The translations under genes were made by a program, and so were the position numbers. From Comamonadaceae bacterium (GTDB lineage: Bacteria > Pseudomonadota > Gammaproteobacteria > Burkholderiales > Burkholderiaceae_C): a stretch of DNA of 51,652 bases. This document shows positions 7,727 through 19,095 of the stretch, one piece after another. The notes below the pieces were generated by a model, which was given only the letters and a program-made list of their open reading frames with translations, was not told the origin of the DNA and made no database searches. The first letter of the stretch is position 1. The number at the start of each line of letters is the position of its first letter. The DNA lies in assembly GCA_947445115.1 (NCBI GenBank), contig CANFCG010000018.1:1-51652 (forward strand). Reading direction: 5' to 3'.

Positions 7727-8623
7727 ATGGCTGAAACCTCTGCAATTGAACATGGACCGACCGCTGGTGAATACATCGGTCACCACCTGACCCATTGGCA
7801 GTCGGGAAAGCAAAACGGAATCATTGACTTTTCCGTTTTTAATATTGACTCTCTCATTTGGTCAATCACGCTTGGTGTTTTGGGCTTGTTTGTGATGTGG
7901 CGTGTGGCTAAAAACATGACTTCGGGTGTGCCGAATCGTATGCAGGCCGCGGTTGAGCTCCTTCTCGAGTACGTCGATACGCAGGCCAAATCAATTGTTC
8001 ATAACGCAACCTCACGCAAGTTTGTGGGTCCCTTGGCGTTGACGGTGTTCATGTGGGTGTTTTTGCTTAACTCCATGGATTTCTTGCCGATTGATTTGTT
8101 TCATAAAATTTTCGAAGTCACGGGCATTGATCACTCGATTCACTACTTCCGCGTCGTGCCAACGGCTGATCTTTCTAGTACGTTGGGCATGTCCACCGCA
8201 GTTTTACTGGTTTGCCTCTACTACAACATCAAAATCAAAGGTCTTGGCGGCTGGGGTCATGAGATGATTAGTGCGCCATTTGGTACGGTTCACCTGAAGC
8301 TCGCTAATCCTTTAACGTGGTTCGGTTTTGTTCTAATGTCTGTTTTAAATTTGGGTATGCAGCTCATTGAATTTACGGCTAAGACCGTGTCTCATGGCAT
8401 GCGATTGTTTGGCAATATGTATGCGGGTGAGCTTGTCTTTATGCTAATTGCGCTGATGGGTGCAGTGGGCTTTGGTTCGACCACTGGTTGGATCATGTGG
8501 TTTGCGCATGTGATTGTTGGTCTTGGCTGGGCGATCTTTCATATTTTGATTGTGGCGCTACAAGCCTTTATTTTTATGATGCTGACCTTGGTGTATGTTG
8601 GTCAGGCTCACGACGCGCATTAA
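7727..8623 (+). CDS. atpB: F1Fo ATP synthase subunit a
   Basis: Subunit a forms the two proton half-channels beside the c-ring in the inner membrane. The 298-residue protein has five to six membrane helices. The segment HGMRLFGNMYAGE contains the essential arginine (equivalent to Arg210 of E. coli), and the last helices carry the GLGWAIFHILIVALQAFIF region with the conserved glutamine and histidine. The N-terminus is hydrophilic and longer than in E. coli, as in other betaproteobacteria. It lies between atpI and atpE. The call is firm. Confidence 0.97.
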   Translation: MAETSAIEHGPTAGEYIGHHLTHWQSGKQNGIIDFSVFNIDSLIWSITLGVLGLFVMWRVAKNMTSGVPNRMQAAVELLLEYVDTQAKSIVHNATSRKFVGPLALTVFMWVFLLNSMDFLPIDLFHKIFEVTGIDHSIHYFRVVPTADLSSTLGMSTAVLLVCLYYNIKIKGLGGWGHEMISAPFGTVHLKLANPLTWFGFVLMSVLNLGMQLIEFTAKTVSHGMRLFGNMYAGELVFMLIALMGAVGFGSTTGWIMWFAHVIVGLGWAIFHILIVALQAFIFMMLTLVYVGQAHDAH

Positions 8624-8950
<327 letters not shown>

Positions 8951-8962
8951 TCTGGAGCTGTT

Positions 8963-9433
8963 GTGAGTATTAACGCAACATTCTTTGCGCAGCTCGCCGT
9001 TCTGTTTCTGTTGGTGCTCTTCACGATGAAATTCGTGTGGCCCATCATCACGACAGCGCTGGACGAGCGTGTGCTACAAGTTAAGGCGGGCTTAGACGCT
9101 GCCGATAACGCTAAGTTGGAACTTGCTGCTGCTAACAAGCGCGTTGAGTCTGAATTGGCGTCGTCGCGTGGTGATGCTGCTGCTCGCTTGGCAGACGCCG
9201 AACGTCGTGCGCAAGTGATGGTCGAAGAGGCTAAAGCGCGTGCATCTGACGAAGGCGCCAAGATTGTCGCTGCTGCTAAGGCTGAGGCTGAAGCTCAAAG
9301 CGTACAAGTGCGCGAAGCGCTGCGCGAGCAAGTTGCTGCTCTTGCCGTTAAAGGCGCTGAGCAAATTTTGCGCCGCGAAGTCAATAGCGCTGTCCATGCT
9401 GACCTTTTGGGTCAGCTTAAAAAAGAACTGTAA
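8963..9433 (+). CDS. atpF: F1Fo ATP synthase subunit b
   Basis: Subunit b is the peripheral stalk that holds F1 to Fo. The protein is 156 residues, the length of E. coli b, with one N-terminal membrane helix ([20 protein letters not shown]) and a long alanine- and charge-rich helix that forms the right-handed coiled coil of the dimer. Translation begins at a GTG (8963) with GGAG just upstream; no ATG is available nearby. It lies 12 nt after atpE and 9 nt before atpH. Confidence 0.96.
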   Translation: MSINATFFAQLAVLFLLVLFTMKFVWPIITTALDERVLQVKAGLDAADNAKLELAAANKRVESELASSRGDAAARLADAERRAQVMVEEAKARASDEGAKIVAAAKAEAEAQSVQVREALREQVAALAVKGAEQILRREVNSAVHADLLGQLKKEL

Positions 9434-9442
9434 GAGTACACC

Positions 9443-9988
9443 ATGGCTGAAATTGCAACCATCGCTCGCCCCTATGCGGAGGCCTTGTTTCAGGCGTCAA
9501 AGTCTGATTTGGGTGGCGCACAAGTTTGGCTAAATAGCTTTGCGGCTGTGGCGGCAGATGCTGCGCTGCTCCAGTTTGCAGCTAACCCAAAGGCGACGAA
9601 CGCGCAAGTGATTGATCTCGTGCTGTCGGTGTCAAAGGTTCAGGCCAGCTCTCCTGCGAATACCGCTGCGGCGACTAATTTTTTAAGTGCCGTTGTTGAA
9701 AACGGCCGCTTGAATGCGCTTGGCGAAATTGCCGCACAATTTCAAAAGCTTAAAAATATGGCACAAGGTGTCAATGACGCTGTGATCTATAGCGCTTTTG
9801 CCATCGATGACGCAGCACTGGCAGACCTCGTGGTTTTGCTAGAGGGGCGTTTTGCACGCAAGCTTCGCGCTTCTGTGCAAATTGACGAGAGCTTAATTGG
9901 TGGTGTACGTGTAGTGGTGGGTGATGAAGTGCTTGACACTTCGGTGCGAGCCCGCTTGGATCAAATGAAAGCGGCGCTGATCGCGTAA
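9443..9988 (+). CDS. atpH: F1Fo ATP synthase subunit delta
   Basis: Delta (OSCP equivalent) caps the F1 hexamer and joins it to the b stalk. The 181-residue protein starts with the family pattern [13 protein letters not shown], has an N-terminal six-helix bundle, and ends with the conserved [21 protein letters not shown] region (about residues 152-172). Its position between atpF and atpA is standard. The ATG follows atpF by 9 nt. Confidence 0.96.
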   Translation: MAEIATIARPYAEALFQASKSDLGGAQVWLNSFAAVAADAALLQFAANPKATNAQVIDLVLSVSKVQASSPANTAAATNFLSAVVENGRLNALGEIAAQFQKLKNMAQGVNDAVIYSAFAIDDAALADLVVLLEGRFARKLRASVQIDESLIGGVRVVVGDEVLDTSVRARLDQMKAALIA

Positions 9989-10042
9989 GCGGCATCAGCA
10001 CGTTGTTACGAATTTATTGAATTAAACAAAGAAGGACGAGTC

Positions 10043-11596
10043 ATGCAACTCAATTCCGCAGAAATTTCCGAGCAAATTAAGAACCGTATCGAAGGCTTGA
10101 CGGCTAACACTGATGTGCGTAACCAAGGTACGGTTGTGTCCGTGACCGACGGTATTGTGCGTATTCACGGCCTGTCTGACGTGATGCAGGGCGAGATGCT
10201 TGAGTTCCCTGCTGGTGCTGATGGTCAGCCATCGTTTGGCCTTGCGCTGAACTTGGAGCGTGACTCGGTGGGCGCTGTTATTTTGGGTGCTTACGAGCAC
10301 ATTTCTGAAGGTAACACTGTCAAATGCACGGGCCGCATTTTGGAAGTACCAGTCGGTCCTGAATTGATTGGCCGCGTGGTCAATGCACTGGGTCAACCGA
10401 TTGACGGCAAAGGACCGATCAATGCCAAGATGACCGACGTGATTGAAAAAGTTGCACCAGGCGTGATTGCCCGTAAATCGGTGGATCAGCCTTTGCAAAC
10501 AGGTCTCAAGTCGATTGACTCGATGGTGCCAGTAGGTCGTGGTCAGCGCGAACTGATTATTGGCGACCGCCAAACAGGTAAGACGGCTGTCGCCATTGAT
10601 GCCATCATTAATCAAAAAGGTCAAAACGTCACTTGCGTGTATGTTGCGATTGGTCAAAAAGCATCGTCTGTTAAAAACGTGGTGCGCTCACTCGAGCAAG
10701 CTGGCGCAATGGCTTACACCATTGTGGTGGCGGCGACGGCTTCTGAATCTGCTGCGATGCAGTATGTGTCGGCCTATTCGGGTTGCACGATGGGCGAATA
10801 CTTCCGCGACCGCGGCGAAGACGCACTGATCGTCTATGATGATTTGTCCAAGCAAGCGGTGGCGTATCGCCAAGTGTCTTTGTTACTCCGTCGTCCACCA
10901 GGCCGTGAAGCATATCCTGGCGACGTGTTCTATCTCCACAGCCGTTTGCTGGAGCGTGCCTCGCGCGTGAATGCCGATTACGTCGAAGCCTTCACCAAGG
11001 GCGAAGTCAAAGGCAAAACGGGTTCACTGACTGCATTGCCAATTATCGAAACTCAAGCAGGTGACGTGTCGGCATTCGTGCCAACCAACGTGATCTCTAT
11101 TACTGACGGTCAGATCTTCTTAGAAACCTCGCTCTTTAATGCGGGTATTCGCCCTGCGATTAACGCTGGTATTTCGGTATCCCGCGTTGGCGGTGCTGCA
11201 CAAACGAAGTTGATCAAAAACCTCTCTGGTGGTATTCGTACCGACTTGGCGCAGTACCGTGAACTCGCAGCGTTCGCGCAGTTTGCATCTGACCTTGACG
11301 AAGCAACCCGTAAACAGCTTGATCGTGGTGCTCGCGTGACAGAACTTTTGAAGCAAGCCCAGTACAGCCCACAATCCATCAGTATCATGGCGTCGACCTT
11401 GTATGCCGTGAACAAAGGCTTTATGGACGATATCGAAGTCAAGAAAGTCTTGGCATTCGAATCAGGCATGCACAGCTATTTGAAAGACAAACACGCACCG
11501 CTGCTCGCTAAGCTGGAAGCTGCAAAGGCGATGGACAAGGACGCAGAAGCTGAATTGAACGGCGCGATTGCAGCCTTCAAAAAGACTTTCGCTTAA
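10043..11596 (+). CDS. atpA: F1Fo ATP synthase subunit alpha
   Basis: Alpha is the non-catalytic nucleotide-binding subunit of the F1 hexamer. The 517-residue protein has the N-terminal beta-barrel ([16 protein letters not shown]), Walker A GDRQTGKT at about residues 173-180, the [12 protein letters not shown] Walker B region and the signature [14 protein letters not shown]. It has a good AAGGA site before the ATG at 10043 and lies between atpH and atpG. Length and motifs are normal. Confidence 0.98.
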   Translation: MQLNSAEISEQIKNRIEGLTANTDVRNQGTVVSVTDGIVRIHGLSDVMQGEMLEFPAGADGQPSFGLALNLERDSVGAVILGAYEHISEGNTVKCTGRILEVPVGPELIGRVVNALGQPIDGKGPINAKMTDVIEKVAPGVIARKSVDQPLQTGLKSIDSMVPVGRGQRELIIGDRQTGKTAVAIDAIINQKGQNVTCVYVAIGQKASSVKNVVRSLEQAGAMAYTIVVAATASESAAMQYVSAYSGCTMGEYFRDRGEDALIVYDDLSKQAVAYRQVSLLLRRPPGREAYPGDVFYLHSRLLERASRVNADYVEAFTKGEVKGKTGSLTALPIIETQAGDVSAFVPTNVISITDGQIFLETSLFNAGIRPAINAGISVSRVGGAAQTKLIKNLSGGIRTDLAQYRELAAFAQFASDLDEATRKQLDRGARVTELLKQAQYSPQSISIMASTLYAVNKGFMDDIEVKKVLAFESGMHSYLKDKHAPLLAKLEAAKAMDKDAEAELNGAIAAFKKTFA

Positions 11597-11626
11597 TTTC
11601 CCTTACCTACGTCACAAGGAGCCAAC

Positions 11627-12502
11627 ATGGCATCAGGTAAGGAAATTAGGGGCAAGATCAAATCGGTGGAAAACACCAAGAAGATCACGAAGGCGATGGA
11701 AATGGTCGCCGCCTCAAAAATGCGTAAGGCGCAAGAGCGTATGCGTGCGGCACGTCCGTACAGCGAAAAGGTGCGTAACATTGCTGCGAACTTGGGCAAG
11801 GCTAATCCTGAATACACACATGCTTTCATGAAAAGCAACGATGCCAAGACTGCGGGTTTCATTGTCGTGACGACCGATAAAGGTTTGTGCGGCGGTATGA
11901 ATACCAACATCTTGCGCGCGGTGACCAACAAAATCAAAGACCTGCAAACGGCTGGCATCGGCACGCAAGCGGTGGCGATTGGCAACAAGGGCTTGGGATT
12001 TTTGAATCGTGTGGGCGCTAAAGTGGTATCGCATGTCACGCAGCTTGGTGACAAGCCGCATTTAGATGCGTTGATTGGCCCTACCAAGGTATTGCTGGAC
12101 GCTTACGCCAAGGGCGAAGTCAATGCAGTTTATCTGTGCTACACCCGTTTCATCAATACGATGAAGCAAGAGCCCGTCATCATGCAACTTTTGCCATTGT
12201 CGGCAGAGACGATGCAAGCCGAGTCCAAAGATGCGGGCGGACATGCTTGGGATTATTTGTATGAGCCGGATCCACAAACCGTGATTGATGAGCTACTCGT
12301 TCGCTATACCGAATCTTTGGTCTACCAAGCGGTGGCAGAGAACATGGCCTCTGAGCAATCAGCACGTATGGTGGCGATGAAGTCTGCTACCGATAACGCA
12401 GGCGAAGTGATTGGCGAGTTGAAATTGGTTTACAACAAAACCCGCCAAGCGGCCATTACTAAAGAATTGTCAGAGATCGTCGCTGGTGCAGCGGCTGTCT
12501 AA
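11627..12502 (+). CDS. atpG: F1Fo ATP synthase subunit gamma
   Basis: Gamma is the central shaft that turns inside the alpha-beta hexamer. The 291-residue protein opens with [24 protein letters not shown], the N-terminal coiled-coil helix, and ends with the partner helix, including [16 protein letters not shown]. The middle Rossmann-like domain shows [11 protein letters not shown]. An AAGGAG site precedes the ATG. Position between atpA and atpD is standard. Confidence 0.97.
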   Translation: MASGKEIRGKIKSVENTKKITKAMEMVAASKMRKAQERMRAARPYSEKVRNIAANLGKANPEYTHAFMKSNDAKTAGFIVVTTDKGLCGGMNTNILRAVTNKIKDLQTAGIGTQAVAIGNKGLGFLNRVGAKVVSHVTQLGDKPHLDALIGPTKVLLDAYAKGEVNAVYLCYTRFINTMKQEPVIMQLLPLSAETMQAESKDAGGHAWDYLYEPDPQTVIDELLVRYTESLVYQAVAENMASEQSARMVAMKSATDNAGEVIGELKLVYNKTRQAAITKELSEIVAGAAAV

Positions 12503-12531
12503 ACGCTTTATTGAACTTAATTGAAATTTAA

Positions 12532-13947
<1,416 letters not shown>

Positions 13948-13949
13948 TC

Positions 13950-14366
13950 ATGAACACGATACACGTTGACGTTGTATCCGCTGAAGAGTCCATCTATTCA
14001 GGCGAAGCGATTTTTGTTGCTTTGCCTGGTGAGGTGGGCGAATTGGGTATCAAACCACGCCACACGCCACTGATTACACGCATTCGTCCTGGTACGGTGC
14101 GCATTGAAACAGCGGACGGCGGCGAAGAGTTCATCTTCGTTGCTGGCGGACTTTTAGAAGTTCAGCCTAACTGCGTGACGGTGCTTTCTGATACGGCCGT
14201 TCGAGGTAAAGACTTGGATGAAGAAAAAGCCAATGCAGCTAAACAAGCCGCAGAAGAAGCTTTGAAAAACGCTAAGAGCGATATCGACTTAGCGAAAGCA
14301 CAATCTGAACTGACAGTGCTTGCTGCCCAGTTCGCAGCGTTGCGTCGCTTTCGCGATAAAAAATAA
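13950..14366 (+). CDS. atpC: F1Fo ATP synthase subunit epsilon
   Basis: Epsilon sits at the foot of the rotor and inhibits ATP hydrolysis through its C-terminal helices. The 138-residue protein has the N-terminal beta-sandwich ([30 protein letters not shown]) and a C-terminal helical hairpin rich in alanine and lysine ending LRRFRDKK. It is the last gene of the atp operon. I see no clear terminator in the 47 nt that separate it from hrcA. Confidence 0.96.
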   Translation: MNTIHVDVVSAEESIYSGEAIFVALPGEVGELGIKPRHTPLITRIRPGTVRIETADGGEEFIFVAGGLLEVQPNCVTVLSDTAVRGKDLDEEKANAAKQAAEEALKNAKSDIDLAKAQSELTVLAAQFAALRRFRDKK

Positions 14367-14413
14367 GGCCATTGGCTTAAGACGTACGAGCAGCCGCGAT
14401 AATCTAGCGCAAT

Positions 14414-15424
14414 ATGTTAGATGATCGCGCCAAACTTCTACTTCAAACGCTAGTCGAGCGCTACATTGCCGACGGCACTCCCGTTGGATCCCGCACACTT
14501 TCGAAAGCACCTGGACTAGAGCTTTCTGCGGCCACGATCCGTAATGTCATGGCTGACTTAGAAGATCTTGGCCTGATTGTCAGTCCGCACACATCGGCGG
14601 GGCGAGTGCCAACCGCTCGTGGCTATCGTTTGTTTGTTGACTCGATGCTGACTGTACAACGAGATGGGTTATCGGGTATGCCATTAGAGCTGCCTGCTGA
14701 ACAGCCGCAAAAAGTGATTGCCAATGCGGCGAACTTACTATCTAGTCTTTCGCAATTTGTTGGTGTCGTTCTCGCTCCTAAGCGTAGCGCCATATTCAAG
14801 CACATCGAGTTTTTACGTCTCTCGGAAAAACGATATTTGGTCATCATCGTCTCACCAGAAGGTGACGTGCAAAATCGCGTCATCTTTACACCGACGGATT
14901 ACTCCCAAAGCCAGTTAATTGAGGCATCCAACTATTTGAATGCGCATTACGCGGGGCTAGAGATGGAACAAGTGCGGCTGCAGCTTAAAGCAGAGCTGGA
15001 GTCCTTACAGGGCGAAATCGCCAGTCTTATGCAGGCTGCAGTGCAAGCCAGCTCAGACGCCATGAGTCAGCCTGCGGACGAAGTTGTCATCTCGGGTGAG
15101 CGCAACTTGCTGTCGGTATCAGACTTTGCAAGTGACATGGGACAACTACGCCGCACCTTTGATATGTTCGAGCAAAAAACACAGTTACTGCATTTGCTGG
15201 ACACCTCAGCGCAAGCGCAGGGCGTGCGTATTTATATTGGTGGCGAGAGCCAAATTGTGCCTTTTGAAGAGCTCTCTGTGGTCAGTGCACCCTATAAAGT
15301 TGATGGTCAAATTGTTGGAACATTGGGTGTCATTGGCCCGACCCGAATGCCTTACGAACGTATGATCCGCATCGTAGACATTACGTCTAGATTAGTTAGT
15401 AATGCCCTTAGTCATCAAAAATGA
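14414..15424 (+). CDS. hrcA: Heat-inducible transcription repressor HrcA
   Basis: HrcA represses chaperone genes by binding CIRCE inverted repeats and is kept active by GroEL. The 336-residue protein has the N-terminal winged helix with the hallmark [17 protein letters not shown] (about residues 36-52) followed by [18 protein letters not shown], and the C-terminal GAF-like domain ending [19 protein letters not shown]. It begins 47 nt after atpC on the same strand, so it may be read in part from the atp transcript. I found no CIRCE repeat in front of it. In many relatives hrcA lies by grpE or a NAD kinase gene, so this location is worth noting. Confidence 0.95.
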   Translation: MLDDRAKLLLQTLVERYIADGTPVGSRTLSKAPGLELSAATIRNVMADLEDLGLIVSPHTSAGRVPTARGYRLFVDSMLTVQRDGLSGMPLELPAEQPQKVIANAANLLSSLSQFVGVVLAPKRSAIFKHIEFLRLSEKRYLVIIVSPEGDVQNRVIFTPTDYSQSQLIEASNYLNAHYAGLEMEQVRLQLKAELESLQGEIASLMQAAVQASSDAMSQPADEVVISGERNLLSVSDFASDMGQLRRTFDMFEQKTQLLHLLDTSAQAQGVRIYIGGESQIVPFEELSVVSAPYKVDGQIVGTLGVIGPTRMPYERMIRIVDITSRLVSNALSHQK

Positions 15425-15434
15425 AAGCCTACCT

Positions 15435-16856
15435 ATGAAACTTGATTCCAGTATATTTAAAGCTTACGACATTCGCGGCATTACGCCAACATCTCTTAAT
15501 CCAGAGGTTGCTCGGCGCCTTGGTCGTGCGTTTGGTACGCATGCTATTAAGTGCGGCGAATCCGTCGTGGCGGTAGGACGCGATGGTCGGCTGTCTGGCT
15601 TGGGCTTGTCGCAAGCCTTAATCCATGGCCTGTGCGAAGCAGGTGTGGATGTAATCGATGTTGGCATGGTGACAACGCCAATGCTTTATTTTGCAGCCAA
15701 TACGCTTTGCAAGAGCGGCATTCAGATCACCGGTAGTCACAACCCACGTGACTACAACGGCTTCAAAATGGTCTTGGGCGGGCGCGCCATTTATGGTGAC
15801 GAAATTCAAACGTTGCACCGCATGATGGAAGAATTAGACTGGGACAAGCCCGTCACAGGCCAAGTCTCTCAGGTCAATATCGATGGGGCATACAGCCAGC
15901 GCATCGAGGGTGACATTCGACTGAAGCGCCCAATGAAGATCGTGATCGATTCGGGCAATGGCATTGCGGGCGCAAGCGCCCCTGCTATCTTTCGGGCACT
16001 AGGTTGCGAAGTGATTGAGCTTTTTAGCGAAGTCGATGGTAATTTCCCCAATCACCACCCCGATCCAAGCAAGCCTGAGAATCTGCGAGACTTGATGGCA
16101 GCGCTCAAAGATTCAGATGCTGAACTCGGTCTTGCATTTGATGGTGATGGCGATCGGCTTGGCATCGTGACCAAAGGCGGCAACAATATTTATCCTGACC
16201 GACAAATGATGCTTTTTGCACAGGATGTCTTATCGCGTGTGCCTGGTGCAACCATTTTGTTTGACGTCAAGTGCAGCCAACGTCTCGCACCCACGATTGA
16301 AGCTGCGGGTGGTAAGGCGCTGATGTTCAAAACAGGACATTCCCTCATTAAAGCAAAGATGCGTGAAATTGATACCGCCACCGTGCGCCCAGATGGGCAA
16401 GCACAGGCGGCTCTTGGCGGTGAAATGAGTGGGCACATCTTCTTCAAAGAGCGTTGGTATGGTTTTGATGACGGCACTTACGCGGGGGCACGGTTGTTGG
16501 AAATTTTGAGTGCCAGTCCAGATGGGAATGCCGTATTAGATGCGCTTCCTACAAGTTTTTCTACGCCGGAGTTAAACGTGGGATGCCATGAAGGCGAACC
16601 TCCAAAATTGGTTGCTGAACTGCAAGACTTGGCTAAAACTTATGCACCATTTGCAAATGCAAAAATCAATTCAATTGATGGTTTGCGTGTTGATTGGGAT
16701 GATGGTTTTGGACTAATACGTGCCTCTAATACGACGCCTGTTTTGGTCTTGCGTTTTGAAGGTCATACTGAAGTAGCGCTACACCGTATTGAATTTGACA
16801 TGATGGCACTATTGAAAATGGTGAAGTCGGATGTGAGCTTTGCGGCGGGACATTAA
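15435..16856 (+). CDS. Phosphomannomutase/phosphoglucomutase
   Basis: This enzyme interconverts hexose 6- and 1-phosphates, supplying GDP-mannose or UDP-glucose for lipopolysaccharide and exopolysaccharide. The 473-residue protein has the AlgC-type domains: FKAYDIRG at the start, the phosphoserine loop TGSHNPRDYNGFKM, the metal loop DGDGDRLG, the sugar-binding GEMSGHIFF and the C-terminal phosphate loop RASNTTP. I take the ATG at 15435, 10 nt after the hrcA stop; the frame extends upstream into hrcA but has no better start. It is followed directly by waaC, which suits an envelope-sugar role. The symbols manB, algC or pgm could apply. Confidence 0.94.
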   Translation: MKLDSSIFKAYDIRGITPTSLNPEVARRLGRAFGTHAIKCGESVVAVGRDGRLSGLGLSQALIHGLCEAGVDVIDVGMVTTPMLYFAANTLCKSGIQITGSHNPRDYNGFKMVLGGRAIYGDEIQTLHRMMEELDWDKPVTGQVSQVNIDGAYSQRIEGDIRLKRPMKIVIDSGNGIAGASAPAIFRALGCEVIELFSEVDGNFPNHHPDPSKPENLRDLMAALKDSDAELGLAFDGDGDRLGIVTKGGNNIYPDRQMMLFAQDVLSRVPGATILFDVKCSQRLAPTIEAAGGKALMFKTGHSLIKAKMREIDTATVRPDGQAQAALGGEMSGHIFFKERWYGFDDGTYAGARLLEILSASPDGNAVLDALPTSFSTPELNVGCHEGEPPKLVAELQDLAKTYAPFANAKINSIDGLRVDWDDGFGLIRASNTTPVLVLRFEGHTEVALHRIEFDMMALLKMVKSDVSFAAGH

Positions 16857-16857
16857 G

Positions 16858-17838
16858 TTGCGCATTCTTCTAGTCAAACTTTCATCTTTAGGCGATGTGG
16901 TGCAAACAATGCCCGTGGTTACGGATATCTTGGCGGTGCATCCAGATGCCGAAATCGATTGGGTCGTAGAAGAAGCCTTTGCACCACTGGTGGCACGCCT
17001 TCAAGGTGTGAGCCGCGTGATTCCGATTGGACTGAGGCGTTGGCGAAAAACATGGTGGACTAGCAAGACAAGACTAGAGCGTGCCGTGTTTAAGGTGCAG
17101 CTGAGAGCACAAACGTATGACGTTGTGATGGATTGTCAAGGATTGACAAAGTCGGCCTTGGTCGCGCGCATAGCAAACATCACTAGCGAAGGCTTGCGCG
17201 GCAGCTTTGCAAACAAAAGCGAGGCCTGTGCATATGAGTGGCCAGTCAAGTATTTACTGACTCATAACCAGGCCATGCCCAAACGAATTCATGCTATTGC
17301 GCGAACGCGTTTGCTTGCCTCTAAGTTGCTTGGCTACGAGCCCGCCCAGCTGCCACAAGTTGCTTTTAAAAATTTACCCGTAAGAAAGGACGCGCCTAGC
17401 CAGATCATGTTCACGCATGGTACGACGCGTTTAGATAATGAGTGGCCGCAGTGGAAATGGGAGAACCTAAGTGCCATGCTCACGAAGCATGGGAAGCATC
17501 AAATCTTGTTACCGCATGCCAATGCCCGCGAGTTAGCCGTCTGCTCCGGTATTAAGCGATATGTGGGTAAATCGGCTGAAATTTTGCCGCGTATGGGGCT
17601 ATCTGGGCTACTGGATGTGATGTCACTGTGTCAAGGTGTCATTGGTGTGGACTCGGGGCTCTCGCACATGGCGGTAGCCCTTGGACTGCCGCATATACAA
17701 ATTTTTAGCCAAGACCGTGCGTGGCGAGCTGGGCCTGTGGATGTGCCGCACCAATTGGCTTTGGGTGGACTGCAGGCTCCTAGTGTGCAGGAGGTTGCTC
17801 AGGCTTGGAGTAGCGTTGCCGAAATCATGACGGCATGA
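16858..17838 (+). CDS. waaC: Lipopolysaccharide heptosyltransferase I
   Basis: WaaC adds the first heptose to Kdo in the inner core of lipopolysaccharide, on the cytoplasmic face of the inner membrane. The protein (326 residues from TTG 16858) is a GT-B glycosyltransferase of family 9. The N-terminus RILLVKLSSLGDVVQTMP is the classic start of the family, and GVIGVDSGLSHMAVALGLP is the ADP-heptose binding motif. The TTG follows the preceding stop after one base and has GGCGGGA about 8 nt upstream. A second TTG at 16840 would add six residues and overlap the upstream gene. The stop overlaps the waaA start. Confidence 0.93.
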   Translation: MRILLVKLSSLGDVVQTMPVVTDILAVHPDAEIDWVVEEAFAPLVARLQGVSRVIPIGLRRWRKTWWTSKTRLERAVFKVQLRAQTYDVVMDCQGLTKSALVARIANITSEGLRGSFANKSEACAYEWPVKYLLTHNQAMPKRIHAIARTRLLASKLLGYEPAQLPQVAFKNLPVRKDAPSQIMFTHGTTRLDNEWPQWKWENLSAMLTKHGKHQILLPHANARELAVCSGIKRYVGKSAEILPRMGLSGLLDVMSLCQGVIGVDSGLSHMAVALGLPHIQIFSQDRAWRAGPVDVPHQLALGGLQAPSVQEVAQAWSSVAEIMTA

Positions 17839-19094
17839 TGCTTGCGCTCTATTCATTTTTTGTTTGGGTATTGCAACCATGGGTCCGCCGTAAGCTGAAA
17901 CGTAGAGCTATCGTAGAGCCTTTGTACGGCGAGTTCATGGATGAGCGCTTTGGTCGCTACGACGCCAAACTAAAGTCGTTCAATGTAAATGGCTATATGG
18001 TAGTTTGGATTCACGCCGTGTCATTAGGCGAAACTCGTGCCGCAGCCCTCTTGCTCCAAGAGCTGCGACTCGCCATTCCAAACATGCGATTACTACTGAC
18101 AAATGGTACAGCTACTGGGCGTGCAGAGGGCGCCAAGTTATTGCAAGACGGTGACATCCAAGTTTGGCAGCCGTGGGATACGCAGGCAGCAACGAGTGCT
18201 TTTATGGCGTGTTTTAAGCCAGCGCTAGGTGTTTTAATGGAGACGGAGCTTTGGCCAAATTTAATTCACAGCGCGAACAAGGCGAGTGTGCCTGTGGTGT
18301 TAGCGAATGCGAGACTGAGTGAAAAGTCCTTTAAAAAATCACAGCAATGGTTTTCTAAGCAACTTGCAACCTATGCCTACCGAGGCCTGACGGCGGTTTA
18401 TGCACAAACAAACGAAGATGCTCGGCGACTAGCGCATGTGGGTGCAAGAGCGGATGGCGTTTTTGGCAATTTGAAATTTGATATCACGCCAAACAGCGAG
18501 CAATTAGCCCAAGCTGAGTCTGTTCGCAGAACACTTGCCAAACCTGTTATCGTTTTTGCAAGCTCACGTGAAGGCGAGGAAGCTGCATTTTTAACCGCAT
18601 TGCAAACTTTTCCCAACAACGTGCAGCACAGCGCTCAGTGGCTTATCGTACCGCGTCATCCGCAGCGCTTCGATGAAGTGGCCGAACTCATTAAAGCGGC
18701 AGGTTTTGCCGTTACTCGTCGCCATGGCTGGACAGGCAATTCCATTTGGCTAGGCGACAGTTTGGGGGAGATGGCGTTTTACTATGGACTCTCATCCGCA
18801 GCGTTATTAGGCGGAAGCTTTGAGCGGCTGGGGGGGCAAAATTTGATTGAATCGCTGGCCTGTGGTTGTCCCATCGTGATGGGACCGCATACATTTAATT
18901 TCGAAGAGGCCGCTAGTCTAGCGGCCTTATCCCGTGTGGCCTTCAAGGTGGATGGCTTCACAAGCGCCATCCAGCAAGGGCTAGCGCTTAGCGAACAGGG
19001 CGGCTTTAATAAAAATGCCGCCCATCGTTTTGTTGAAGCGCACCGCGGTGCAGCTGTCCGTACAGCTGCGGCGATACAAACAATGCTGCCTTGA
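17835..19094 (+). CDS. waaA: 3-deoxy-D-manno-octulosonic acid (Kdo) transferase
   Basis: WaaA transfers Kdo from CMP-Kdo to the lipid A precursor. The 419-residue protein has an N-terminal membrane anchor (LALYSFFVWVLQPWV), the acceptor region with WIHAVSLGETRAA and METELWPNLI, and the C-terminal CMP-Kdo site with GGSFERLGGQNLIESLACG and the MGPHTFNF motif. The start overlaps the waaC stop by 3 nt (ATGATG), so the two are coupled. The stop is one base from the tolC stop on the other strand. A 21-bp palindrome lies inside the coding region at 18907. Confidence 0.95.
   Translation: MMLALYSFFVWVLQPWVRRKLKRRAIVEPLYGEFMDERFGRYDAKLKSFNVNGYMVVWIHAVSLGETRAAALLLQELRLAIPNMRLLLTNGTATGRAEGAKLLQDGDIQVWQPWDTQAATSAFMACFKPALGVLMETELWPNLIHSANKASVPVVLANARLSEKSFKKSQQWFSKQLATYAYRGLTAVYAQTNEDARRLAHVGARADGVFGNLKFDITPNSEQLAQAESVRRTLAKPVIVFASSREGEEAAFLTALQTFPNNVQHSAQWLIVPRHPQRFDEVAELIKAAGFAVTRRHGWTGNSIWLGDSLGEMAFYYGLSSAALLGGSFERLGGQNLIESLACGCPIVMGPHTFNFEEAASLAALSRVAFKVDGFTSAIQQGLALSEQGGFNKNAAHRFVEAHRGAAVRTAAAIQTMLP
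18907..18927. repeat. Perfect 21-bp palindrome inside waaA
   Basis: AGGCCGCTAG and its exact reverse complement CTAGCGGCCT flank a single central T. The repeat sits in frame within the waaA sequence coding AASLAAL. The RNA could form a strong hairpin, but no T run follows on either strand, so it does not look like an intrinsic terminator. It may be chance. Confidence 0.5.
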
Positions 19095-19095
19095 T

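Noticed and set aside
10022-10657. A 211-codon open frame on the minus strand opposite atpA
   Set aside because: It lies fully against the conserved start of atpA, has no ribosome site and an unusual His/Asn/Thr-rich composition, as expected of an antisense shadow.
14367-14413. A promoter (GATAAT at 14398) or CIRCE site for hrcA
   Set aside because: The only -35 candidates are 15 or 20 nt away, and no TTAGCACTC-type inverted repeat is present.
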